64,000 nt of DNA from PALSA-607 sp036510735 (GTDB lineage Bacteria > Actinomycetota > Actinomycetes > Acidothermales > Acidothermaceae), in contig DATCDK010000225.1 of NCBI GenBank assembly GCA_036510735.1, forward strand, positions 1 through 64,000. The letters run 5' to 3'. The notes below the pieces were generated by a model that was given only the letters and a program-made list of their open reading frames with translations, was not told the DNA's origin and made no database searches. The position numbers and the translations under genes are program-made. Of the stretch, positions 53,967 through 62,750 are shown one piece after another; position 1 is the first letter of the stretch, and the number at the start of each line of letters is the position of its first letter.

Positions 53967-54275
53967 ATGGCTTGGACCACTGACTGGACCACCCGCGCAG
54001 GGTGTAAGAACGCCGATCCGGACGCCTTGTTCGTCCAGGGCGCCGCACAGAACCGGGCTAAGGCCGTCTGCTTCGGTTGCCCGGTCCGCGCTGAATGCCT
54101 CGCCGACGCTCTCGACAACCGCGTCGAGTTCGGCGTGTGGGGTGGCCTTACCGAGCGCGAGCGTCGCGCCCTGCTGCGCCGCCGTCCGAACGTCACCTCG
54201 TGGGCGAACCTGCTGAGCACGGCGATGTCGGACTTCGAGCGCGAAGCCGCCGAGACCTACTCCGCCACCGGCTGA
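53967..54275 (+). CDS. whiB4: WhiB-family iron-sulfur transcription regulator (WhiB4-like)
   Basis: A 102-residue redox-sensing regulator that binds a [4Fe-4S] cluster. Its cysteines are Cys13, Cys35, Cys38 and Cys44 (GCKNADPDALF and AVCFGCPVRAECL), then the beta-turn GVWGGLTERERRALL, involved in binding SigA. ATG 53967 has site gacgggg. Being divergent from ponA2 with 190 bp between them, it likely senses redox state and regulates this block. The symbol is by synteny with Rv3681c. It converges with the ATPase genes three bases away. Confidence 0.93.
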   Translation: MAWTTDWTTRAGCKNADPDALFVQGAAQNRAKAVCFGCPVRAECLADALDNRVEFGVWGGLTERERRALLRRRPNVTSWANLLSTAMSDFEREAAETYSATG

Positions 54276-54278
54276 GTT

Positions 54279-55448
54279 CTACGCACGTTCTACCAGCGCG
54301 TCGCCTAGCGTGCGCAGGCCGTTCAGATCGTGCACATCTTGAGCCAGCGCCCGCGCTGACGCCAGCAGAACGTTCGGGTGCGCGAGCGCGAAACCATCGA
54401 CCCTGCGTTGCTCGGTCGCTTGTATGGTCAACCGCTGCGCGTGCACCCGAAGCACCCCGGCGGTAAGCGCGCTGTCGGTATCGCCATCGCCCGCTAGTTC
54501 GCCATCCTCGAGCGCTTCCGCAGCAGCAAGCGCATTCACCGCGGTGATCTGGGGCACAGTGCTGCGGTGCACCCGGTTCACCACCACACCCGCGAGCGGC
54601 ATGTCTTCTTCGACCAGCCGATCCACGAAATACGACGCCTCGCGCAACGCATCGGGCTCCGGTGACGCCACCACGACGAACACCGTGCCGGGTGCGCGCA
54701 GCAGCTTCGCGGTGGCGTCGGCTCGCTGCCGCAGGCCGCCGAACATCGTGTCCATGGCAGCAACAAACGTCTGGACGTCGGTCAGCAGCTGCGTGCCGAG
54801 CAGCTTCATCATCGTTCCGGTGACCAGACCGAGCCCGGCCTGCATCACCTTCGTGTAGCCGCGGCCGCCGACCTTCGCCGGCACCAGCAGCATCCGGATG
54901 AATCGCCCGTCGAGAAAGCGCGCCAATCGTTCGGGCGCATCAAGGAAGTCGAGCGCCGACCGTGCCGGTGGTGTGTCGACGACGATCAGATCCCATTGGC
55001 CCGAGGCGCGCAGCTGGCCGAGTTTCTCCATCGCCATGTACTCCTGCGTACCGGCGAAACTCGACGACAGCGATTGGTAGAACGGGTTCGCCAGAATCTG
55101 CGCTGCCTTCGCGGGCGACGCATGGGCCTCGACGATCTCGTCGAACGTGCGCTTCATGTCGAGCATCATCGCGTGCAGTTCGCCCTCGTTTTTCGCGCCG
55201 TCCGCTCGCTTCTTGAGCTTCATGCCCGCGACCCTGCGAGGCACGTTGTCGAGCTCTTGGAGGCCGAGTGACTGCGCAAGCCGCCGAGCCGGATCAATGG
55301 TGAGGGTCACTACACGCCTGCCTTGTTCAGCAGCGCGGACGCCGAGGGCAGCCGCTAGCGTCGTCTTGCCGACGCCACCAGATCCGCAACAGACAATGAT
55401 TTTCGTGCCGCGGTCGGCAATCAACGTTTCGATGTCGAGGTGCGTCAT
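54279..55448 (-). CDS. ArsA/Get3-like ATPase, second subunit (Rv3680-like)
   Basis: A 389-residue P-loop ATPase of the ArsA/Get3 class. Walker A is CCGSGGVGKTTLAAALG (about 20-36); note that Ser replaces the signature lysine seen in the partner. LTIDPARRLAQSLG and VVDTPPARSALDFLDAP (switch regions) follow. Partner genes in M. tuberculosis (Rv3679-Rv3680) form a two-subunit Get3-like complex (BagA/BagB). The gene overlaps its partner by 4 nt (ATGA), consistent with heteromer formation. It probably handles membrane-bound clients or anions; the cargo is not established. Confidence 0.9.
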   Translation of the reverse strand: MTHLDIETLIADRGTKIIVCCGSGGVGKTTLAAALGVRAAEQGRRVVTLTIDPARRLAQSLGLQELDNVPRRVAGMKLKKRADGAKNEGELHAMMLDMKRTFDEIVEAHASPAKAAQILANPFYQSLSSSFAGTQEYMAMEKLGQLRASGQWDLIVVDTPPARSALDFLDAPERLARFLDGRFIRMLLVPAKVGGRGYTKVMQAGLGLVTGTMMKLLGTQLLTDVQTFVAAMDTMFGGLRQRADATAKLLRAPGTVFVVVASPEPDALREASYFVDRLVEEDMPLAGVVVNRVHRSTVPQITAVNALAAAEALEDGELAGDGDTDSALTAGVLRVHAQRLTIQATEQRRVDGFALAHPNVLLASARALAQDVHDLNGLRTLGDALVERA

Positions 55449-56500
55449 GCTGCACCCTGCTCGACGAGCTCTGCGGCCAAGGCATAGAGACGACCGACAT
55501 CGGTGGTGTCGAGGTCGTGGAGTTGGTAGGTCGGCCTTGCGGCCGCGCGCAAGCGAGTACGCAGCCTGCGCTCGACCGCCAGCTGCAGCGCGTGATCGGC
55601 CGCTTCTATCGACAACCCTCCAGTGATCACGTCTCCCGCAGGTAAGCCTGCTGACTTGAGTCCACGCGCAAGCGCGGTGAGATCGATGGCTCCAGCACTG
55701 GCGGCCTTGAGCTCAGTCTTCGGCAATAACTGCTCGTGTACGCGGTTCACGAAGATGCCACCGACCGGAAGGTCGAACTCATGCAATTCGTTGATGCCGT
55801 CGAGCGTTTCTTGTACGGGCATCTCTTCAAGCATCGTGACGAGATGGACGACGGTCTGCGGCGACCTGATGAGCCGCATGATGGATTCGGCTTGGCGGTT
55901 CACCGGGCCCACGCGCGCCAAGCTGGCGACTTCGCTGTTGACGTTGAGGAATCGTGCGATGCGCCCGGTCGGTGGTGCGTCCATGACAACCGCGTCGTAG
56001 ACGAACTCGTCGGTCGCGTCCGTTGATCGATCGCCCGGCGACGTCCGCGTTGATTTGTGTGTTGTCCGTCGTCGCGTTGCTTCGTAGACCTTGCCGGTAA
56101 GTAGCACGTCGCGAACGCCCGGTGCGATGGTGGTTGCGAAGTCGATGGCGCCGAGCCTTCGCAGTGCACGGCCGGCGCGACCGAGGTGGTAGTACATCTC
56201 GAGGTATTCGAGCAGGGCTTCCTCGGGATCGATCGCGAGTGCATAGACGATGCCCCCGTCGTGCGCGACTGCCACGCGGCGTTCGGCGTACGGGAGCGGC
56301 GGACTGTCGAAGAGTCGCGCGAGGCCTTGGCGTCCTTCGCACTCGACGAGGAGGGTTCGCTTGCCCCCGGTTGCCAGGGCCAACGCGAGCGCAGCAGCGA
56401 CGGTGGTTTTGCCGGTGCCGCCCTTGCCCGTGACGATGTGGAGGCGGACGCCGTCCCAGTCGCGATCGCGCCCGCTGTCGCCTCGCTGCACGTTCACCAC
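55445..56500 (-). CDS. ArsA/Get3-like ATPase, first subunit (Rv3679-like)
   Basis: A 351-residue P-loop ATPase paired with the next gene. Deviant Walker A IVTGKGGTGKTTVAAALAL has both lysines typical of this group. VVMDAPPTGRIARFLN is the Walker B/switch II region, and GIFVNRVHEQLLPK follows. A stretch of charged residues (RRRTTHKSTRTSPGDRSTDA) is a probable loop insertion. Start GTG 56500 (or 56497); the longer upstream frame overlaps the divergent DUF4177 gene. Forms an operon with the second subunit. Confidence 0.9.
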   Translation of the reverse strand: MVNVQRGDSGRDRDWDGVRLHIVTGKGGTGKTTVAAALALALATGGKRTLLVECEGRQGLARLFDSPPLPYAERRVAVAHDGGIVYALAIDPEEALLEYLEMYYHLGRAGRALRRLGAIDFATTIAPGVRDVLLTGKVYEATRRRTTHKSTRTSPGDRSTDATDEFVYDAVVMDAPPTGRIARFLNVNSEVASLARVGPVNRQAESIMRLIRSPQTVVHLVTMLEEMPVQETLDGINELHEFDLPVGGIFVNRVHEQLLPKTELKAASAGAIDLTALARGLKSAGLPAGDVITGGLSIEAADHALQLAVERRLRTRLRAAARPTYQLHDLDTTDVGRLYALAAELVEQGAA

Positions 56501-56524
56501 CCGAGCGTAGCTAAGCTCGCGATC

Positions 56525-56680
56525 ATGACTAAGTGGGAGTACGCGACTGTGCCATTGCTGGTGCACGCCACCAAGCAGATCCTCGACAACTGGGGCAGCG
56601 ACGGGTGGGAGCTCGTGGCCATCGTGCCCGGGCCGAATTCCGAGCAGCTGGTGGCCTATATGAAGCGACCGGTCGAATGA
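56525..56680 (+). CDS. DUF4177 small protein
   Basis: A 51-residue protein: MTKWEYATVPLLVHATKQIL, then DNWGSDGWELVAIVPGP. This is the compact DUF4177 fold, also found between Rv3679 and Rv3678c in M. tuberculosis (Rv3678A). ATG 56525 is divergent from the ATPase operon with only 24 bp between the starts, so promoters overlap. It overlaps the RidA-like start by 4 nt (ATGA). Function unknown. Confidence 0.85.
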   Translation: MTKWEYATVPLLVHATKQILDNWGSDGWELVAIVPGPNSEQLVAYMKRPVE

Positions 56681-57192
56681 GCACCCCAGACCTGACCACG
56701 CCCGAGGATCGGCTCAGCGCGATGGGGCTCACGTTGCCTGCGGTCGCCGCGCCACTCGCTGCGTATGTACCGGCGCTGCGGTCGGGAAACTACGTGTATA
56801 CGTCGGGTCAGCTGCCGACGGTTGACGGCGAGCTCGTCGCGGTCGGCAAGGTGGGCACCGGTGCCGGTGCGTCCGTATCGCCGGAGGAAGCGAACGCGGC
56901 GGCCCGCATCTGCGCGCTGAACGCGCTGGCTGCGCTGCGGGGCGTCGTCGGGGAGTTGTCCTCGGTGGTGCGCATCGTCAAGGTGCTCGGCTTCGTCGCC
57001 AGCGCGCCCGACTTCACCGCCCAGGCCCAGGTCATCAATGGGGCGAGCGAGCTACTGCTCGAGGTGTTCGGCACTGCCGGCCCGGACGCCGCCCCGATCG
57101 GCGCGCATGCGCGCAGTGCGATCGGCGTCGCCGTCCTGCCTCGAGACGCCCCCGTCGAAGTCGAACTCATTGCCGAGGTCACCCCCGCGTAG
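56677..57192 (+). CDS. RidA-family protein (Rv3678c-like)
   Basis: A 171-residue YjgF/YER057c/UK114-family protein. RidA itself hydrolyses reactive enamine/imine intermediates. Hallmarks are NYVYTSGQLPTVDGELVAVG, NAAARICALNALAALRGVVG and a C-terminal SAIGVAVLPRDAPVEVELIA. It belongs to the longer subgroup with an N-terminal extension, which may have a different substrate. Coupled with DUF4177 by an ATGA overlap; the dinB promoter begins just after its stop. Confidence 0.9.
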   Translation: MSTPDLTTPEDRLSAMGLTLPAVAAPLAAYVPALRSGNYVYTSGQLPTVDGELVAVGKVGTGAGASVSPEEANAAARICALNALAALRGVVGELSSVVRIVKVLGFVASAPDFTAQAQVINGASELLLEVFGTAGPDAAPIGAHARSAIGVAVLPRDAPVEVELIAEVTPA

Positions 57193-57212
57193 GTCGAGCG
57201 GACTCTACCTAT

Positions 57213-57228
57213 TCGAACAGGTGTTCGA
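57213..57228 (+). promoter_or_regulatory. SOS (LexA) box of dinB
   Basis: tcgaac-aggt-gttcga is a perfect palindrome of the mycobacterial/Gram-positive SOS consensus TCGAAC-N4-GTTCGA, centred about 24 nt before the dinB ATG. LexA should repress the gene until DNA damage. Confidence 0.85.
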
Positions 57229-57243
57229 GTAGGATGACTGGGT

Positions 57244-58500
57244 ATGACGCCCGGCGGGCAGCCGACCATCCTGCACGCTGACCTCGACGCGTTCTATGCC
57301 TCGGTCGAGCAACTACTCGATCCGACCCTGCGAGGAATACCGATCGCCGTCGGCGGCGGAGTTGTGCTCGCGGCCTCTTACGAAGCGCGCGCGTTCGGCG
57401 TCACCGGTGGCATGTCGGGCCGGCGAGCTCGCCAACTGTGTCCGGCTCTGCGGTTTGTCGGCGGCCACTTCCACGAGTACCAGCGCCTGGGCGATGAGGT
57501 CATGGCGGTGTTCCGCGACTTCACGCCGCTCGTCGAACGGATCTCCATTGACGAGGCGTTCCTCGACGTCGCCGGCGCGATCACGTTGTTCGGCTCGCCG
57601 ATCGGCATTGCGACGTCGATTCGGCGTCGGGTGAAGGACGAGATCGGCCTGCCCATCTCGATTGGCGTGGCTGGCACCAAGCACCTGGCGAAGATCGCGT
57701 CACAGGTCGCCAAGCCCGACGGGCTGGTCGTCGTCCCGATCGGGCAGGAGCGGGAGTTCCTCAACCCGCTTCCGGTCGGACTCATCTGGGGCGTCGGCGC
57801 CGTCACACGCACCCGCCTGGCCGGCGTCGGAGTACGCACGATCGGCGAGCTCGCCGAGACGCCGAACTCCTACCTGCGACATCTGCTCGGCAGCGCGGCG
57901 GGCGACAAGCTTTCGTCGCTGGCGACCAACGTCGATCCGCGTCGCATTCAAACGACTCGGTCCGCGCATTCCGTCGGCGCGCAAGCAGCACTTGGACGTC
58001 GAGTGGTGACGCCCGATCTCACCCGCACGACCCTCGGCTACCTCGCGGACCGGGTCGGCGGTCGGCTGCGAGCTGCTGGAGTGGCCGGTCGCACGATCAC
58101 GGTTCGGGTGCGTTTCGCCGACCTGCGCGCAGTGACGCGATCGATCACCGTTCCGGCTGCACTGTCGGCGACGCTGACGTTGACGGAGGTCGCGACTGCG
58201 CTTGCCGACGTGGCTCTCGCAGATCACCCCCACGAACGCGAGATCACGCTGCTCGCCATCTCGGTGTCGCAGCTGGTCGATCAGGCGTCCCTGCAATTGG
58301 AGTTGCCGCTGGAGTTGCAAGATAGTGAGCGCCGGCCGGGCACGCGCACCGGTGCCGCGCGCTGGGTCGTCGACCGGTCGGTCGACTTGATCCGGTCGCG
58401 CTTCGGACGTGACGCCATCGGCTACGCAAGCGTGAAGTTCGCGGACGTCGGTCATGTGCCGGACGGATTCAGAGAACTCGCAGAGCACGCACCGGAGTGA
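57244..58500 (+). CDS. dinB: DNA polymerase IV (Y-family)
   Basis: A 418-residue error-prone translesion polymerase. Catalytic acidic residues are in ILHADLDAFYASVEQ and RISIDEAFLDVAG. The thumb HhH region is IWGVGAVTRTRLAGVGVRT, and the little-finger domain occupies about 240-345. No standard beta-clamp peptide is obvious; QLELPLELQ (about 352-360) is a loose match. An SOS box lies 15 bp upstream of the start, so it is damage-inducible. Length and motifs are standard. Confidence 0.93.
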   Translation: MTPGGQPTILHADLDAFYASVEQLLDPTLRGIPIAVGGGVVLAASYEARAFGVTGGMSGRRARQLCPALRFVGGHFHEYQRLGDEVMAVFRDFTPLVERISIDEAFLDVAGAITLFGSPIGIATSIRRRVKDEIGLPISIGVAGTKHLAKIASQVAKPDGLVVVPIGQEREFLNPLPVGLIWGVGAVTRTRLAGVGVRTIGELAETPNSYLRHLLGSAAGDKLSSLATNVDPRRIQTTRSAHSVGAQAALGRRVVTPDLTRTTLGYLADRVGGRLRAAGVAGRTITVRVRFADLRAVTRSITVPAALSATLTLTEVATALADVALADHPHEREITLLAISVSQLVDQASLQLELPLELQDSERRPGTRTGAARWVVDRSVDLIRSRFGRDAIGYASVKFADVGHVPDGFRELAEHAPE

Positions 58501-58512
58501 GACTCTCGATGT

Positions 58513-58890
58513 ATGAAGATCCGCATCAGGTGCGTGATGGCGACGGCGCTGGTCGTGCTCGGCGTGAGTGCATGCGGCCCCGACCACCACCAGGCCGTGA
58601 ACTTCACCGGCGCCTGACTCACGCCGGACAAGGGTGAGATCAAAGGAATCCTGACCACGCTCGGCGGGCCCGGTTCGAGCCCCGAACCCGTACAGGGCTC
58701 GGTCGATGTCTCCACCGTCGGGGGCCACGACTACGGCACCGTCTCGCCCGGGCCCGCGTGGAACTTCGAACTGAAGCCGGGCGCGTACAGAGTGCAAGCG
58801 ACCGTGAACAGAGTGGCGTGCGAGCCGGTGGTGGTGAAGGTCGTCAAAGGGACAGTCCAAGACATCGACATCGTCTGCCCGAACGAATAG
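58513..58890 (+). pseudogene. Lipoprotein gene interrupted by an in-frame TGA
   Basis: ATG 58513 opens a lipoprotein signal (MKIRIRCVMATALVVLGVSA, then Cys21). After 34 codons the frame hits TGA at 58615-58617, and then stays open for 90 more codons to TAG at 58890. The later part reads TLGGPGSSPEPVQGSVDVST and NFELKPGAYRVQATVNRVAC. A single C-to-T change from CGA (Arg) would explain the stop. If one base is restored the 125-residue protein looks normal. Either a pseudogene, a sequencing error, or stop-codon readthrough. Confidence 0.65.
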
Positions 58891-58908
58891 TGCTAGCGAC
58901 GCCACAGA

Positions 58909-59256
58909 CTATTCAGGCTTCGGATGCCAGATGCCGAACCGGTTGCCCATCGGGTCGACGAGGTGGGCGAAGTAAAGCTGCCCGTTGTCGGTGAACGGAA
59001 TCGCGATGGTGGCTCCCAGAGCGACGGCCTGATCGATCGACGCCTGCACGTCCTCGACGTGGACATAGAAGATCGCCCAGTTGGCGCCACCAATATCGGA
59101 GGAGTCCCAGAGACCGCCTTCGCCGCCTTGCACCATGGCGTACTTTGCTGGTCCCTCGGGTGGGCCGATCTCCCACGCGAACAGATCCGAGTAAAACGCG
59201 GTCGATGCCGCAGCATCGGGTGTACCGATCTCGAAGTAGTCGACTGTGTTCGCCAT
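58909..59256 (-). CDS. VOC (glyoxalase/bleomycin-resistance) family protein
   Basis: A 115-residue VOC protein. Begins VDYFEIGTPDAAASTAFYSD, a metal-ligand strand, and has VHVEDVQASIDQAVALGATI and a C-terminal LVDPMGNRFGIWHPK with the second Glu/Asp position variable. The family includes glyoxalases, dioxygenases and antibiotic-binding proteins; the role is not known. ATG 59256 has site ggaggc. About 275 bp to the next gene holds nothing recognisable. Confidence 0.87.
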   Translation of the reverse strand: MANTVDYFEIGTPDAAASTAFYSDLFAWEIGPPEGPAKYAMVQGGEGGLWDSSDIGGANWAIFYVHVEDVQASIDQAVALGATIAIPFTDNGQLYFAHLVDPMGNRFGIWHPKPE

Positions 59257-59532
59257 GCCAGCCTCCGTGCCGGTGTGAGAAGTCCGCTAACGCGAACCTG
59301 GCGGCAGCGTAGCTACCCCGACTGACAAAATGCCGCGTCTTGCGAGTGCGCACTACGACAACTGGTGGCGTATTTGGGCATCACGGCCCGCTCGCGAAAT
59401 GCGATCATTTTTGCCGAGTTGAGGACGTTGTCCGCGCGGCCGCGAAGCACCCGATCGCCGGCTGTTCGGGACCGCGTGGGGGTGTGCGCGGATGCCGAAT
59501 CTCGACTGTCGTTCGCGCCGGTGTGGGTTCAG

Positions 59533-60567
59533 CTATTTTGCCCAAGCAGCATCGACGAGGTGCGGATCGAGCGCGATCGCTGCACCGTCGGCCACCAGGT
59601 AGACCCGGTCGCATCGGCTGATCAACATCGCGCTCGCGTCGCCGGCGGGGTGAATGTTCGCGTCCAGACAGGCGTATTGGGGCAGTGCAACGTCGGCGCT
59701 GGTGCGCGCACCCGTCACTGGATCGACTGTCTTGAGGGCGCCGTTTGGGGGGCAGTCCACGACCACGGCGAACTGACCGGATGTCCCGAGCCAGCTCGCG
59801 CCATCGGGCACGCACTGCTCGCTGGGGTTGCCCGACCAGGTCGGGGCGGTGGGCGCTTGGGTCGCGTCGCTGGCAGTGTCGAGGGTTGATGGCTCGCCGC
59901 CGATACCGGCGCCAGTCTGGCTGCCCGCGATGTAGCTCAGTCTTCGTCCGTCCGGCGCGAAGGACAGGCTCATCATCTCGTTGACATCAACGTCGTCAAC
60001 TGGCCACGACCGGGTCGGGCTCGCGTGTCCGGGCATCGCCATGATCCTGATCTCAGCAGGTGTCGCGCTTGGCTGGACTTGCATCAAAGCGATCGCAACG
60101 CGGGTGCCATCGGGGCTGACGGCAAGTCCGCTGATAGGTCCCGACTGCGGGAACGTCGGACCGAACGGGGTTACCGCACCCGACGTAGCGACGAATGCGA
60201 GCCGGGCCGCTGGTAGCGATTCGCCGTTGCCTGGCGCCGGCGCGTAGGACACCACCCACCCGCCGCGGGCAGATGCGATCAGCGACGGCCCCTGTGGCAC
60301 GGTCGCGATCGACAATGTGTGCAGCACCACTGCCGACCCGAGGTCCTCGATGCGAAACCGGCCGCTGTCGTCGATCGCCAGCACCACCCCAGACGCCGAT
60401 GTGCCGAATGAGTGCAGCCCGGACGGGGCGACTTCGTGCGCGGTACCGGAGGAGGCTGCTGTCACCGGATGCGACCCTGACGTGCAGCCCGCAACCAACA
60501 TCGATAGGGCGACGGTGGCGCTGGCAAGCACGATCGCTGACTGCCTTGTTTGTCGCAACATCCGCAT
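59533..60567 (-). CDS. Lipoprotein with beta-propeller-like domain
   Basis: A 344-residue lipoprotein. N-terminus RMLRQTRQSAIVLASATVAL with lipobox LVAGC, then a Ser/Thr/Ala linker and WD40/TolB-like blades such as ISGLAVSPDGTRVAIALM and LSFAPDGRRLSYIAGSQTG. It is probably attached to the outer face of the membrane. Start ATG 60567, nine bases after the preceding gene ends on the same strand; the two are likely co-transcribed. Function unknown. Confidence 0.7.
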   Translation of the reverse strand: MRMLRQTRQSAIVLASATVALSMLVAGCTSGSHPVTAASSGTAHEVAPSGLHSFGTSASGVVLAIDDSGRFRIEDLGSAVVLHTLSIATVPQGPSLIASARGGWVVSYAPAPGNGESLPAARLAFVATSGAVTPFGPTFPQSGPISGLAVSPDGTRVAIALMQVQPSATPAEIRIMAMPGHASPTRSWPVDDVDVNEMMSLSFAPDGRRLSYIAGSQTGAGIGGEPSTLDTASDATQAPTAPTWSGNPSEQCVPDGASWLGTSGQFAVVVDCPPNGALKTVDPVTGARTSADVALPQYACLDANIHPAGDASAMLISRCDRVYLVADGAAIALDPHLVDAAWAK

Positions 60568-60575
60568 CGGATGGC

Positions 60576-62750
60576 TCAGCAGCTGAGCTCGGCGAGTGCA
60601 ACATGATGAGCGGTCGTGTTGGTGCTGTCGTTTCCCGAGGCGAGCCACCAGAGCTGGTCGCCGATGGCGCGCGGACCGCCGTAGAAGACGGAGTCCTGGT
60701 TGGTGGTGTCGGGGGTTCGGACGTCACACCAGGTGGTCGCGCCCGGGCGTAACAGCATCCACGGGTCGGTGATGTCCTCGCTCATCGCGAGCAACGATCC
60801 GCCAGGTAGGCCGATGACGGCACCGTCGTAGCCGTCGCCAACTGGTCGGTTGGGCACTGGCGGAATTTCGATGTCGGCCCATGTTCGACCGCCATCGGTG
60901 GACCGTTCAACGGTGAACGTTGAGGAGCTGTCGACCAGAACCTCAGACCCGTCGGCCGCGGTGAGTAGCTGCGCCGGCCAACAAGCATCGAGGTTCTCAT
61001 CGAGAGACGTGAGCGCCCAGTGATGGCCGCCGTCGGTCGAGGCAATGACCGGTTGGTATCCACCGTTCTTGGCACAGTTTCCTGGTTGGAACGAGCCGAA
61101 GGTGATGCATGGTCCGCTGGTGGGGCAGGTCAGGTTCGTTCCGCGCCAACTAACGCCTGCGTCGCTGCTTGTTTCCACCACCGGCGCCGGGTCGGTCGTC
61201 CCGCTAGGAGTGAAGAGCACTGTTACGGCGTCGCCTACATAACGGAACCCGCCGAAGCCGTCGGGTCTTACGCCTCGCGGAGTTGGCACCGGCGTCCAAC
61301 TCTTCCCACCGTCGCGGGTGAGGAGTGCAACGTCGGCCTCCAGCGGTTCTTGATCGGGTGGCTGGACACCGAACCCAGCCACCACGGCTGGCGCACCGGC
61401 GATTCCGTTTCCGAGCAGTGCCAGCGTGTCGCAGGTCAGCTCTGTGTCGCTTTCGCCGGGTGACGGCGGGAATCCCATCGCCGTCAGCGCAGCTTGTGCC
61501 GCCTTACCCGTCGGGATCGTGGTCGTGCGGCCATCCACGTCGATTGCGATCGCGCCGCCTTTGCACCACGCAGTCGTGGAGGGCGTCGCTGGATTGGCGG
61601 TGATGGGTTGCGACCCGTCGATTGCCTGCGCACTCCAGCTGGCGCTGTTGATGCTCGCGAACGTTGGTGCGGCGGTGATAGTAAGTGCGCCGAGCCCGAA
61701 GTACGCCAGCGTCGCTTCCGCTTTACCGAGCGACTGGAACTGCACTGCGGGACCGGCCGCGGGCGCGGGTATTACTTGGAGCTGATAGGCGAAAGGCTGC
61801 CCGGCAGCACCAATCGAGGCTATCGGCGCAAACCCTGTGATCGTGATGTCGTCACCGGGCAAGGCGTGAGCAGGGGAAACAGTCAGTTGCGCGCACGAGT
61901 CGGCGGTGCGACACCAACTCGGCGCATCCGCCGCGGGGACGTCCAACCGAAAGTTTGTGGTCGCCTCCGCGCCGCCAAGACCACAGGCGTGGGCTTCCTG
62001 CAAGCATTGGACGCCGATCGAGTACGTGCCCGACACCAGTGGCACGACACGCGGCGGATACGCCGTCACCCACGGCGCTTGCGGTACGACCATCGTGGTG
62101 CGAAACGTAGTCGGCGACAGCCAGTCCAACGTTTCCCCAGTATCGGACAGGCCGCCAGGGCACCCGTCCCAACACAGCGACACACCGCCCGGCCGCGGCG
62201 ATAGTGGGGTAGTGAGTGTGCCGGTGAGGGCCACCGTTGTACCGGGCGGCCCCGAGGCGGGGGAGGCGGTGAGCTGCAACCCTGGCGTCGTGGGACTTGC
62301 CGGCGCCACGTCGGTCGGCGGCGATAACACCTGTTCGAGCACGATGGCGTAGTTGCCGCCGGAGACCCCGCCAACCTGCAGGCACTGCGAAAACCGCCCT
62401 GTCACCGATTGCTGCAACGCCAAGCCCGACTGCGGGCAGCCGACCCCGGACCATTGCGGAAGCGCAACGGAATTCATGTCGACAGATGCCGGACCGGATC
62501 CGGTCATCGTCGGCGACCCGACTGGTGATTTGACGGCCGACGCGACGGGGGTGGGGGATGCAACGGTCGAGGGATTCGTGCTTGGCGAGGACGGCGGCTG
62601 CGAAGGCGCCGCGCTGCGCTGTGCGGCTGGCGGTGGTTGCGGGCTGCACGCGCTCAGCGCCAAACAGCTGACCATGAGCGGCACAAGTCCGAACCAAAGT
62701 AGTCTGCGACGCGCCACAGCGAGAGCTCCCCCGCGGGCTCCAACATCCAT
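60576..62750 (-). CDS. Large lipoprotein with BNR (sialidase-like) repeats
   Basis: A 724-residue lipoprotein: signal with lipobox LALSAC (Cys about 35), a Ser/Pro/Ala linker, an Ig-like beta region of about 200 residues with PGTTVALTGTLTTP and PGDDITITGFAPI, and a C-terminal propeller with BNR/Asp-box motifs LTRDGGKSWTPV, TSSDAGVSWRG, ASTDGGHHWAL and RSTDGGRTWAD. This layout suggests a surface glycan-binding or photosystem-stability-like propeller; no catalytic residues are evident. It leads a two-gene unit with the next lipoprotein. Confidence 0.75.
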   Translation of the reverse strand: MDVGARGGALAVARRRLLWFGLVPLMVSCLALSACSPQPPPAAQRSAAPSQPPSSPSTNPSTVASPTPVASAVKSPVGSPTMTGSGPASVDMNSVALPQWSGVGCPQSGLALQQSVTGRFSQCLQVGGVSGGNYAIVLEQVLSPPTDVAPASPTTPGLQLTASPASGPPGTTVALTGTLTTPLSPRPGGVSLCWDGCPGGLSDTGETLDWLSPTTFRTTMVVPQAPWVTAYPPRVVPLVSGTYSIGVQCLQEAHACGLGGAEATTNFRLDVPAADAPSWCRTADSCAQLTVSPAHALPGDDITITGFAPIASIGAAGQPFAYQLQVIPAPAAGPAVQFQSLGKAEATLAYFGLGALTITAAPTFASINSASWSAQAIDGSQPITANPATPSTTAWCKGGAIAIDVDGRTTTIPTGKAAQAALTAMGFPPSPGESDTELTCDTLALLGNGIAGAPAVVAGFGVQPPDQEPLEADVALLTRDGGKSWTPVPTPRGVRPDGFGGFRYVGDAVTVLFTPSGTTDPAPVVETSSDAGVSWRGTNLTCPTSGPCITFGSFQPGNCAKNGGYQPVIASTDGGHHWALTSLDENLDACWPAQLLTAADGSEVLVDSSSTFTVERSTDGGRTWADIEIPPVPNRPVGDGYDGAVIGLPGGSLLAMSEDITDPWMLLRPGATTWCDVRTPDTTNQDSVFYGGPRAIGDQLWWLASGNDSTNTTAHHVALAELSC

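Noticed and set aside
58615..58617. Selenocysteine codon in the lipoprotein gene
   Set aside because: No selenoprotein family match and no evident stem-loop; an Arg CGA to TGA mutation is simpler.
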